In this document: piece after piece, positions 39,632-46,190 of the stretch | How positions within the stretch are numbered: the stretch's first letter is position 1 | Layout: every line of letters starts with the position of its first letter | NCBI GenBank assembly: GCA_028713955.1 | Contig: JAQTNJ010000002.1 | Span: forward strand, 1-46,190 | DNA from: Syntrophorhabdaceae bacterium | GTDB taxonomy: Bacteria; Desulfobacterota; Syntrophorhabdia; Syntrophorhabdales; Syntrophorhabdaceae | DNA: 46,190 bases | Direction: 5' to 3' | The notes under the pieces: model-generated | What the model was told of the DNA's origin: nothing | The model's input: only the letters and a program-made list of their open reading frames with translations | The model's database searches: none | Program-made: the position numbers and the translations under genes

Positions 39632-41722
39632 ATGAATATAGACGATCTTGTCAGGCTGGTTCAGGCAGGCAACAGCACAGAAGATCCCGGCGTCCTCGGC
39701 GCTCTGTTGGGTCTTATTCTTGAAAATCGCTCCTGTTCCAAAGAGGACAAGCTTCAACAGATACAGGTTGCGGATTTCCAGCAAATGATGCTCCTGGAGG
39801 GCATAGAGAATATTCTTGCGCCAGATCCATTTGTCCGTCTGACAGCGGACATTCCCGGAGATGTCATTCTCGGGCGGGCAATCCAGACAGGCCACTTCGT
39901 AGCCATCTATGAGCATGAAGCAGTCCAGCACATTTTGATCCTCGCCCGAAGCGGAGGCGGAAAAACAACCCTGATTCTCGCTATTACAATTCCCTTAATG
40001 GAAAGGGGAAAGAAGGTTCTCTATTTCGACCAGAAGCGCGACTTCATCCACCTGGCCCGGAGGGGAGTGTGGGTATTCAGGGTCGGCAAGGGCGACCTCA
40101 AATGGAATCCGCTTGAGCCGCCCGAGCGTCTGTCACCGAGGACCTGGGCGGGTATCATCTCCTACGTCTTCTCTCAAAGCTACGGATTTATCGGCGGCAT
40201 GGCGACCGAGAACTATCTTCTCATCTCATTAATAAATCTTTACGAAATGTTCGAGGCGCAAGGTGCATACCCCTGTCCCCTCGATCTGGCAGAATATCTC
40301 CGGGCAAGGCCGGTTCCCCGCATGTCACCCATCTATCAGTCCTATGAGAGGCTGATGAATCGGTTGGCCGCGATTAACGAAGCCATCGGCGACACAGTGA
40401 ACTGCTCAAGCGGGTTCAAGCTGTCCCAGCTGCTGGGCAATAATGTTGTTCTCGACCTTGCGGGCATGAAGCCTGACATGCAGGCGTTTCTGACCGAAGC
40501 CCTGCTAACCGCCATGCTCATGCAGAGAATCGCCTCTGGCGAGCGGCATGGCCTGGAGAACATTCTGGTGTTCGACGAAGCGAAAAGGCTACTTCCCCGC
40601 TACAGGGAAACCTACCAGCAGGGGATATCGAACATGTCCATCCTGATTAGCCAGGTCCGTGAATTCGGGGCGGGAATTATTGCTGCAGAGATGGAGCCGG
40701 AGCTGCTCGCAAACTCGTTGTCATCAAATACCTACACCAGAGTCTGCATGTCGTTAAGCAATGGCAAAGATATACAGGACGCTTCATTGTCCCTGGGGCT
40801 CTCCAGAGAGCAGCAGCAGGTCATCTATCAGCTCAATCCAGGCGAGGCCATTGTCCGGCTTGCTGGCCGCTGTCCTGACCCGCTACTTATCAGGGTTGAC
40901 CCATACGAAGAGGATAAGTCAATCAGCGACAACGAGATCGAGCGAAGAATGGCTCCGGTGCTCAGGAGCCTCGAATGGACCCCGAGGGCGCACATCGGTG
41001 CTGGCAGAGTTGCTCGCGGTGCTGCTGGCGACCGCAAGAGCAACGGAGAAGATGCAGGAGAAAGAGCAGAGGCCGAAGAAAGGCCGAAGAAAGAAAAGAA
41101 CGGTTCAGTGTGGCAGGGCATCTCAAAGGATGGGATTGACCTGCTAATAGATATTGCCAACGACCCATTCATTGGGGTGGCCCAGAGAAGTTCAAAGCTG
41201 GGGCTGTCAGCTTCAAAAGCGGATTCGCTGCACCATCAGCTTATTAGTGCGGGCCTGGCCGAAAAGGTCGTGATTAACACGCATCGTCGGGGTGGTTTGG
41301 TCACGTTGCTCCGTGTGACTGACGATGGATATTCGTTACTGGAAAGCCTGAAAGTGAAAGTCAATAAGCCCCCGGGAAAGGGTAATTTCACTCACGCTTA
41401 CTTTCAGGACGTAATATTCCGTTGGGCCGTTGCTCAAGGCTACAAAGCAGAAATCGAGGCATTTCTGGACGGGAAGGCCGTGGATGTGGCTGTTGAGATG
41501 AACGGCAGGCGCTGCGCGTTCGAGGTCGTCAATCAGAAGTGGGAAAAAGAAATTATTAATTTTTCCAAAGATGTTTTTGTCGGCTACGATGAAGTGATTT
41601 TTTGCTGTGCGGATCGCGAAATAATAAAAAAGCTCAGTGAGAAAATTACAGCGCTGTTTGGCGAAGAATCAAAGGGCAAGGTCAGCTTTCGCTTGCTTGC
41701 GTCGTTTGCGGAGGGACTGTAA
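39632..41722 (+). CDS. HerA-like ATPase with winged helix and nuclease-like tail
   Basis: 696 residues from ATG 39632 (AAAGGAGA before it; an upstream extension would overlap the zinc gene in another frame). The HerA/VirB4-like motor has Walker A RSGGGKTT (about 106-113), LYFDQKRDF, Walker B ILVFDEAKRLL (about 311-321) and NMSILISQVRE. A low-complexity charged linker (about 455-490), a winged helix (about 495-575) and a nuclease-like domain with GKAVDVAVEM and CAFEVVNQKW (about 608-636) follow. The last motif lacks a clear ExK lysine. It is a homologue of the protein at 22442-24460. Confidence 0.88.
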   Translation: MNIDDLVRLVQAGNSTEDPGVLGALLGLILENRSCSKEDKLQQIQVADFQQMMLLEGIENILAPDPFVRLTADIPGDVILGRAIQTGHFVAIYEHEAVQHILILARSGGGKTTLILAITIPLMERGKKVLYFDQKRDFIHLARRGVWVFRVGKGDLKWNPLEPPERLSPRTWAGIISYVFSQSYGFIGGMATENYLLISLINLYEMFEAQGAYPCPLDLAEYLRARPVPRMSPIYQSYERLMNRLAAINEAIGDTVNCSSGFKLSQLLGNNVVLDLAGMKPDMQAFLTEALLTAMLMQRIASGERHGLENILVFDEAKRLLPRYRETYQQGISNMSILISQVREFGAGIIAAEMEPELLANSLSSNTYTRVCMSLSNGKDIQDASLSLGLSREQQQVIYQLNPGEAIVRLAGRCPDPLLIRVDPYEEDKSISDNEIERRMAPVLRSLEWTPRAHIGAGRVARGAAGDRKSNGEDAGERAEAEERPKKEKNGSVWQGISKDGIDLLIDIANDPFIGVAQRSSKLGLSASKADSLHHQLISAGLAEKVVINTHRRGGLVTLLRVTDDGYSLLESLKVKVNKPPGKGNFTHAYFQDVIFRWAVAQGYKAEIEAFLDGKAVDVAVEMNGRRCAFEVVNQKWEKEIINFSKDVFVGYDEVIFCCADREIIKKLSEKITALFGEESKGKVSFRLLASFAEGL

Positions 41723-42302
41723 GAATGGCTGATGATGGGCTGCGCTTTGATGGCTGGTGTTGGAATGGGCGCGTGGAGAATGGCTGGTGCGGAAATGCGC
41801 TGTGCGGGAATTGGCTGGCAGGAAGTGGGCGGCGCGATGATGGGCGACGACCTATTGGCGGCGCTAATTTAGGCATGTGTGGTTGTTGTGTGCACGTTTG
41901 CGGTCTTCGAATGGACTATACGTCGCAGGCTTTGGTATGTCCTATTCTACAGTCCTCGACTGCTATTATGCCCTCACCTTCGGTTCGGGCTGGTTGGCAA
42001 TGTCTTGGTGTATTGATGAAGTGCTTATGGCTGGTCTTGGTGAAAGCAAGGCTTTTGTGTCTTGGTATGTTGTTGAGGGATTTATGTTTATGTCTTGGTG
42101 AGGCTAGTGCCTCGCCCCTTCGGGGCTCGGCTCACGGTTGTTTGTGAGTGGATAAGAAATGTGCGGAAGAGAGAAAGAGATAGAAAGAAAAGGAAATAAG
42201 GTGAGAATCAGAAACAAAAGATTTGTCACAGGCAAAACACGCAAGGCGGGTTGGCAAGCAATTTAAAAAGCTGAGCCAAGTGCCTTAACAAGGAAGCAGG
42301 AA
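41723..42302. other. Low-complexity intergenic region after the Ub-like operon
   Basis: About 580 bp. At 41725-41865 a degenerate repeat (units like ATGGCTGGTG) gives Trp/Cys/Gly/Asn-rich or Pro/His/Phe-rich nonsense in either strand. At 41877-42101 a 74-codon ORF is hydrophobic but has no ribosome site and unusual composition. At about 42108-42130 GCCCC-TTCG-GGGC forms a stable tetraloop hairpin, followed by CTCAC/GTGAG. I see no safe gene here apart from the small ORF at 42159. Confidence 0.45.
42159..42266 (+). CDS. Possible small basic peptide upstream of xis-like gene
   Basis: A possible 35-residue peptide, rich in Arg and Lys and ending in KTRKAGWQAI. It lies 36 bp before the excisionase-like gene. 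A shorter start (GTG near 42201) has GGAAATAAG ahead of it. Its composition would suit a DNA-binding peptide, but nothing else supports it. Confidence 0.3.
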   Translation: MCGREKEIERKGNKVRIRNKRFVTGKTRKAGWQAI

Positions 42303-42596
42303 ATGGCGGCTAACAGACAAGATGATGATGGTTTAACACACCCGGAAGATGAACCGCCGCCGTCTGTCAATTCCATAGAAAAAAGAAAAGCGCAGAACAA
42401 AAATCCCAGAGGTCCTCACAAGAGACTCTATACGATACCGGAAGCAGCGCATTATTTGGGCAGGACCGTAAATGCTCTGCGTGAAATGATTTGGGCTGGG
42501 AAACTACCAATTGTGCGTGATGGCAAAAGAATATTGCTCGACCAAAGCGATATGGACTCCTACATAGAAAGACACAAGACTGTATATGACTTTTGA
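42303..42596 (+). CDS. Excisionase-like HTH protein
   Basis: A 97-residue protein. The C-terminal half is a MerR-type helix-turn-helix of the Xis/HTH_17 kind: [20 protein letters not shown], then [24 protein letters not shown]. Such proteins bend DNA at attachment sites and direct the integrase to excision. The N-terminal 40 residues are a charged, disordered extension. It stops 10 bp before the integrase ATG, and integrase frame codons overlap its end, indicating coupled expression. Confidence 0.85.
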   Translation: MAANRQDDDGLTHPEDEPPPSVNSIEKRKAQNKNPRGPHKRLYTIPEAAHYLGRTVNALREMIWAGKLPIVRDGKRILLDQSDMDSYIERHKTVYDF

Positions 42597-42606
42597 GGTT
42601 TATTCC

Positions 42607-43692
42607 ATGGGAAGCATTTACAAACGAGGCGACACATATTGGATTAAATTTTATAGAGACGGCAAAAATTATAGAGAAAGTACTCGCTCCAGTAAGGAAT
42701 CAAAAGCGAAACGGCTCCTGAAGCTTCGAGAGGGGCAGATTGAAGAAGGGCAATTCCCGGGCTTGAAGTTAGAAAAAACCACCTTCGATGAGCTTGCAAA
42801 AGATTATCTCACGGATTATCAAATAAACGGACGAAAATCACTGTTTCGGGCAGACATTTGTGTCAATCACTTAAAAGAGTACTTTGAAGGATATAGAGCT
42901 AATAACGTCACAACGCAGTCGGTTAAAGAGTATATCTCGATGAGGCAAAAACAAGGTGCCAAGAACGGCACTATCAACAGAGAGCTTACAGCGTTGAAAA
43001 GAATGTTTCGGTTGGGAGAACAAAACACACCACAAAAGGTAATCCACGTCCCGTACATACCAAAACTGAAAGAGACAAACATTAGAACGGGCTATTTCGA
43101 ATATGAAGACTACGTGAGGCTACGAGACAATTTGCCGGATTATCTCAAGCCTGTTTTCACGATGGCCTATTTTACAGGGATGAGGAAATCAGAGATTATC
43201 AACTTGACTTGGGATAACGTCAACATCTTTGAGAAAAAAATTACTCTTGAAGCCGGGACCACCAAGAACGAGGAGGCGCGGGTGATTTATCTCGTCGGTG
43301 ATTTGTATGAGTCTATCCTAGATCAAAAACGAAATAATGAGACCAGCTATCCTGACTGCCCCTATGTATTTTCAAGGGATGGTGAAAAAATCAAAGATTT
43401 CCGTAAATCCTGGGATAAAGCCTGTGAAAAAACAGGATTGCAAGGAAAGCTGTTTCATGATTGCCGCAGGACAGCGGTCAGGAATATGGTCCGCGCAGGC
43501 ATACCTGAAAAAGTAGCGATGAAGATATCGGGACACAAAACCCGCTCTGTTTTTGACAGATACAACATCATCAACGAGGAGGACCTCAGGAAGGCGTGCG
43601 AGCTTGTCTCTCAGTTGTATCAAGAAAATGTTGAAATTCACTCACGGGCACAAAATGGGCACAATTTGGGCACAATCGTCAAATTGAAGTAA
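42607..43692 (+). CDS. Tyrosine recombinase (integrase)
   Basis: 361 residues from ATG 42607; [16 protein letters not shown] is a typical phage-integrase start, so the ATG at 42586 is less likely. An N-terminal arm-binding domain is followed by a SAM-like core-binding domain (about 58-150) and the catalytic domain with R193 (GMRKSE), K220, H284-x2-R287 (HDCRR), H310 (SGHKT) and nucleophile Y319 (DRYN). All catalytic residues are intact. Its end lies 55 bp from the 3' end of the selC tRNA gene, which must be its attachment site. Confidence 0.95.
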   Translation: MGSIYKRGDTYWIKFYRDGKNYRESTRSSKESKAKRLLKLREGQIEEGQFPGLKLEKTTFDELAKDYLTDYQINGRKSLFRADICVNHLKEYFEGYRANNVTTQSVKEYISMRQKQGAKNGTINRELTALKRMFRLGEQNTPQKVIHVPYIPKLKETNIRTGYFEYEDYVRLRDNLPDYLKPVFTMAYFTGMRKSEIINLTWDNVNIFEKKITLEAGTTKNEEARVIYLVGDLYESILDQKRNNETSYPDCPYVFSRDGEKIKDFRKSWDKACEKTGLQGKLFHDCRRTAVRNMVRAGIPEKVAMKISGHKTRSVFDRYNIINEEDLRKACELVSQLYQENVEIHSRAQNGHNLGTIVKLK

Positions 43693-43746
43693 TTTGTCTG
43701 TACTTATTTCTGTACACTGTGAGCTGTAAGTTATTGATATTATTAA

Positions 43747-43776
43747 TGGCGGAAGTGCATGGGAATCGAACCCACC
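43747..43776. other. Likely attachment site (3' end of selC)
   Basis: The 3' end of the tRNA gene (CCA end, acceptor strand and T arm) on the integrase-proximal side. Tyrosine integrases recombine at such ends and leave a direct repeat at the far end of the element. I did not find a second copy of GGAAGTGCATGGG in the window, so the far end should lie to the left. Exact limits of the core are not known. Confidence 0.6.
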
Positions 43777-43842
43777 TACCAGCTCGTCACCGGTACACTG
43801 GTTTTGAAGACCAGGAGACCCACCAGGCGCCTCGGCACTTCC
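43747..43842 (-). tRNA. selC: tRNA-Sec (anticodon TCA)
   Basis: 96 nt with encoded CCA (43747-43749). The 8-bp acceptor GGAAGTGC/GCACTTCC, a 5-bp T stem around GGTTCGATTCC, a long extra arm and the anticodon stem CTGGT/ACCAG with loop CTTCAAA give anticodon TCA (plus-strand TGA at 43805-43807). The 8+5 geometry is bacterial. It inserts selenocysteine at UGA with SelA/SelB. selC is a classic integration target for islands, as here. Confidence 0.97.
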
Positions 43843-43876
43843 GTAAGAATAAATGTATTAATTACTGGGGATATTG

Positions 43877-45142
43877 TCAATGCGAATGTGAGGAAAGCTG
43901 CGCGATCTCGCGGCAGTAGTCCCGGAAGTTGTTGACGCCGATAAAAAACTCTCTCATCATGATGACCCAGTAGTACTGACCTTTTTTCGTAAGGGAAAGT
44001 ATGTGCTCGCGCTGTTGCAGTCCGCCCACAGCCTTAAAAAAGGCGATCTCCCACTTCAGGTATTCGTCAACGTCTTCACCGTATTTCCTGCCGAGCCCAT
44101 CAAGGTCAAGGTGGAGCCCGAAAAGCTTCATGAGAAAATCATAGAGCAGGCGCTCTTTTATGGAGCATTCCCGTTTCGCCACAACGGGGAACTCTCCTTT
44201 TTCGACGCGCTGGATATAATCGACGATGTCAAAGGTGTTGGCATAGACGTTCCCGCCGATGTAGCCGATAGAACCGCTTCCGATACCGGCATATTCCTCG
44301 TAATTTATCACGTACTCGTCGATCATCCCGTCCGTCCTTGAGAAGCACCATGCCGTTGTCGGCTCATAGGCCGAGGCAAGCCTGTCCGTGATCCTTGCGT
44401 AGAATTCCCTGCCCCGCCCATACTTCACGGCGCCCACCTTTTCGCTCATCACGCCCTTTGTATAATCTGAGACCATAAGGGGATAATACGTGATCTGGTC
44501 AACCTTCAGGTTCATGAGCCGCGAAAGGTCCTCTTCAAGGATAGCAATGGTTTGGGTCGGAAAATTGAAGATCATGTCTGCGTTGAGCGTACTGAACTTT
44601 CCCTGTGTGAATCGAAGCCGTTCAGCTATCTCATCGCCGCTCCCGTATTTATGGTAACGCCCGATGGTTTTAAGGAGCCCGTCGTCAAAGGTCTGCACTC
44701 CCACCGATAGCCTGTTCACGCCTATCTCTTTCAGGATATTTATGTTTGCATCTGTCAGGTGGTTTGGGTTCGTCTCAACGGATATCTCCATGATCTGATA
44801 TGTCTTCTTTATCAGTTCAACGGCGCCGGCAAGCTCGTCGATGAGAATGGTAGGGGTGCCGCCGCCGACATAAAGGGCGCCGAAATCATAGCCCAGCTCC
44901 TTGTACATGACGATCTCTTTTCGCAGCGCCTCAAAGTAACGTCTCGCCAGCGTCTCCTCGAACACGACCCTGTTAAAGGAACAGTAAGGGCAAAGCTCCT
45001 CGCAGAAAGGGACGTGGACGTAGAGCAAAAGAGGCGTGTCGCTGCGCTTGCGCGGTATCGTATGTGATACGCGTGGTGAGAACTGGAGATAGTTGGCGTT
45101 CTTCTTTCGTGCGATATGTGCGATAATCTTTTCGATCAGCAT
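43877..45142 (-). CDS. Radical SAM HemW-like (coproporphyrinogen oxidase-like) protein
   Basis: 421 residues from the ATG at 45142; the longer frame begins with TTG. The radical-SAM cluster motif is C-x3-C-x2-C in PFCEELCPYCSF, followed by LYVGGGTPT (SAM binding), ETNPNHL and VGVQTFDD, all typical of the HemN/HemW family. A C-terminal HemN-type domain is present. Known relatives are the oxygen-independent coproporphyrinogen oxidase and the heme chaperone HemW; the sequence is closer to generic HemW-like paralogues, so the exact role is open. It lies outside the mobile element. Confidence 0.85.
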   Translation of the reverse strand: MLIEKIIAHIARKKNANYLQFSPRVSHTIPRKRSDTPLLLYVHVPFCEELCPYCSFNRVVFEETLARRYFEALRKEIVMYKELGYDFGALYVGGGTPTILIDELAGAVELIKKTYQIMEISVETNPNHLTDANINILKEIGVNRLSVGVQTFDDGLLKTIGRYHKYGSGDEIAERLRFTQGKFSTLNADMIFNFPTQTIAILEEDLSRLMNLKVDQITYYPLMVSDYTKGVMSEKVGAVKYGRGREFYARITDRLASAYEPTTAWCFSRTDGMIDEYVINYEEYAGIGSGSIGYIGGNVYANTFDIVDYIQRVEKGEFPVVAKRECSIKERLLYDFLMKLFGLHLDLDGLGRKYGEDVDEYLKWEIAFFKAVGGLQQREHILSLTKKGQYYWVIMMREFFIGVNNFRDYCREIAQLSSHSH

Positions 45143-45277
45143 AATGTACCAGGAATATATAACAACAAACAAAGAATGTTACGGCCTGGAGCCAAAAAAA
45201 TCAAGTATATAATCGCGGTCAAATCATGAAAGTCTTGACTTGCCGGAGAGACATAGATAAAACATCACATTACTATT

Positions 45278-46012
45278 ATGAGAACAATCCCGGTCATAGC
45301 TCTTTTGGGCATGGTAAGCATAATGGCTGCTTCACTCATCATGGCGCAGGAAAAGTCCGCAATGCCTCAGCAGGGATTTAAGGTTGTATCAGATGCAGAG
45401 GGCAAATCTTCCATTACCCCGAAAGAACGCTATCTGATCCGGGTGAAAACCCGCTCAGCCGTTGATGTCACCGGCTCAGTTGTACACATTGACAGGACCG
45501 CCAGAAACATCACCCTGAAGGGTAAGGGGAAGACCATAACGTTCGATATGATTAACCCCTCACTCATCGGGTATACAAGCCTTGATGAGGTTAAGACGGG
45601 GGATACGGTGACCGTCTCCTATACAAGGGATGGCTTACAGATACGAAAAGGTGTCCCTCCGGCGGCAACCCGGACAAAAACCGCTCATGCCAGGCCCGCG
45701 AAGGAACAGCCACCGGAACAAAAGAAAGCTGTACCAGCAGCCCCCGCACAGCCAAAGAAGCTGTCTATAAAAAAAGAGGCGAAAAAACCGCAGAAAACTG
45801 CCGCTATCCGGACAACACCTGTCAGGCTGAGGGATAGGCCGAGGTCTTCGGAGTTCGGGGATGTAGACAACAATAAGGACGGGAAGATTTCCGCAGTAGA
45901 ATTGACCGTTATATTCCCTGACCTCATATTACAACAATTCAGGGAATATGATAAGAATGGGGACGGATTCCTCAATGAGCAAGAGTTCCGGGCCGCGAAA
46001 AAATACAGATAG
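45278..46012 (+). CDS. Exported EF-hand protein
   Basis: A 244-residue protein. A signal peptide (cleavage about after Ala23, LIMA) is followed by a beta-rich domain (about 60-130) resembling small OB-like exported domains, then a Lys/Pro/Ala-rich linker (about 130-190) and two EF-hand loops: D195-V-D-N-N-K-D-G-K and E223-Y-D-K-N-G-D-G-F. The second loop begins one residue before the consensus Asp225. It should bind calcium in the envelope. Not part of the element. Confidence 0.85.
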   Translation: MRTIPVIALLGMVSIMAASLIMAQEKSAMPQQGFKVVSDAEGKSSITPKERYLIRVKTRSAVDVTGSVVHIDRTARNITLKGKGKTITFDMINPSLIGYTSLDEVKTGDTVTVSYTRDGLQIRKGVPPAATRTKTAHARPAKEQPPEQKKAVPAAPAQPKKLSIKKEAKKPQKTAAIRTTPVRLRDRPRSSEFGDVDNNKDGKISAVELTVIFPDLILQQFREYDKNGDGFLNEQEFRAAKKYR

Positions 46013-46022
46013 ACCCTGTGTT

Positions 46023-46190
46023 TTATTCTTTGTCCCCGATGAGAGGCAGTACCTTCTCGATCTTGAAATAGACGAGAAACCGTTTCTCATTCTTCTGGTC
46101 TTCGGGCACGGTATAGCTTTTTCTCCACCTGATCGCGTTGATCTTCTCGGGGTCTGACTCTTCCTTGATCCTCGTGAGGTAGAGCCGCTT
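46023..46190 (-). CDS. C-terminal part of an unknown gene (cut by window end)
   Basis: 55 codons open to the window edge on the minus strand, stop TAA at 46023-46025. The protein ends in a beta-rich, charged tail (for example EKRFLVYFKIEKVLPLIGDKE). It converges on the EF-hand gene with 10 bp between the stops. Too short to assign; coding-like composition supports it. Confidence 0.5.
   Translation of the reverse strand, partial: KRLYLTRIKEESDPEKINAIRWRKSYTVPEDQKNEKRFLVYFKIEKVLPLIGDKE

Noticed and set aside
41725-42147. 140- and 74-codon ORFs after the HerA gene
   Set aside because: No ribosome site, odd Trp/Cys/Gly composition and degenerate DNA repeats suggest non-coding DNA.
45143-45172. 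Upstream TTG start of the HemW-like gene
   Set aside because: The ATG at 45142 leads directly into a typical N-terminus, and the extra ten residues are hydrophobic and unlike the family.
1-46190. CRISPR arrays, insertion sequences, relaxase or rRNA genes
   Set aside because: No regularly spaced repeats, transposase motifs, relaxase HUH signature or rRNA-like sequence were seen on either strand. Without tools, a weak relaxase could be missed.

Overview
The window looks like the right-hand part of a bacterial integrative element (genomic island) plus a short stretch of host chromosome. At 43747-43842 (minus strand) lies a selenocysteine tRNA gene (selC, anticodon TCA, 8-bp acceptor stem, encoded CCA). 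A tyrosine integrase ends 55 bp from the tRNA 3' end, with a small MerR/Xis-type HTH gene directly upstream. The element therefore occupies everything left of about 43747, and its other end lies outside the window. To the right are ordinary chromosomal genes: a radical-SAM HemW-like protein, an exported EF-hand protein and a C-terminal gene fragment. The 8+5 acceptor/T-stem geometry of tRNA-Sec, the Shine-Dalgarno sites, the lipoboxes and the integrase all point to a bacterium that uses selenocysteine. A Deltaproteobacteria- or Nitrospirota-like host is only a guess.

Layout from left to right. 1-1810: a Gly-rich lipoprotein, a methyltransferase and two small proteins. 1926-14132: one very tight operon, a type I restriction system (hsdM, hsdS, hsdR) with an AlbA_2 protein, a PD-(D/E)xK-like protein and a complete ABC-three-component (ABC-3C) module inserted between its subunits, followed by a zinc-ribbon/HEPN protein and a membrane protein. 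14155-16027: an archaeal-type Orc1/Cdc6-like ATPase divergent from a RadC-like JAB protein. 16123-18264: an unknown pair, one member with a PD-(D/E)xK signature. 18609-18780: a candidate small structured RNA with a terminator, then a strong promoter. 18867-21480: an operon for a secreted nuclease, a membrane protein, a zinc-phospholipase-C-like protein and a lipoprotein. 21519-25480: a HEPN protein, a HerA ATPase with a nuclease-like tail, and two zinc-ribbon membrane-associated proteins.

25581-26974: a second copy of the lipoprotein gene, whose promoter carries ten Gs in its spacer, followed by a cysteine-rich gene cut off at a nine-C tract. 26944-31127 (minus strand): ADP-ribosyltransferase-like, HEPN, alkyltransferase-like and membrane-anchored HerA proteins. 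31918-34820: an M48-type membrane metalloprotease with a winged-helix regulator.

35728-41722 is the most interesting part. It is a single operon encoding two tiny basic peptides, a ubiquitin-like/E2-like fusion, a JAB (JAMM) isopeptidase, an E1-like ThiF enzyme, three small membrane proteins, a treble-clef/RING-like zinc protein and a HerA ATPase with a C-terminal nuclease-like domain. This has every catalytic part of a ubiquitin-like conjugation pathway plus a possible E3, coupled to membrane proteins and a DNA pump-like ATPase. I infer that the island is a cargo carrier dense in conflict systems. No relaxase, transposase, CRISPR array or insertion sequence was seen.
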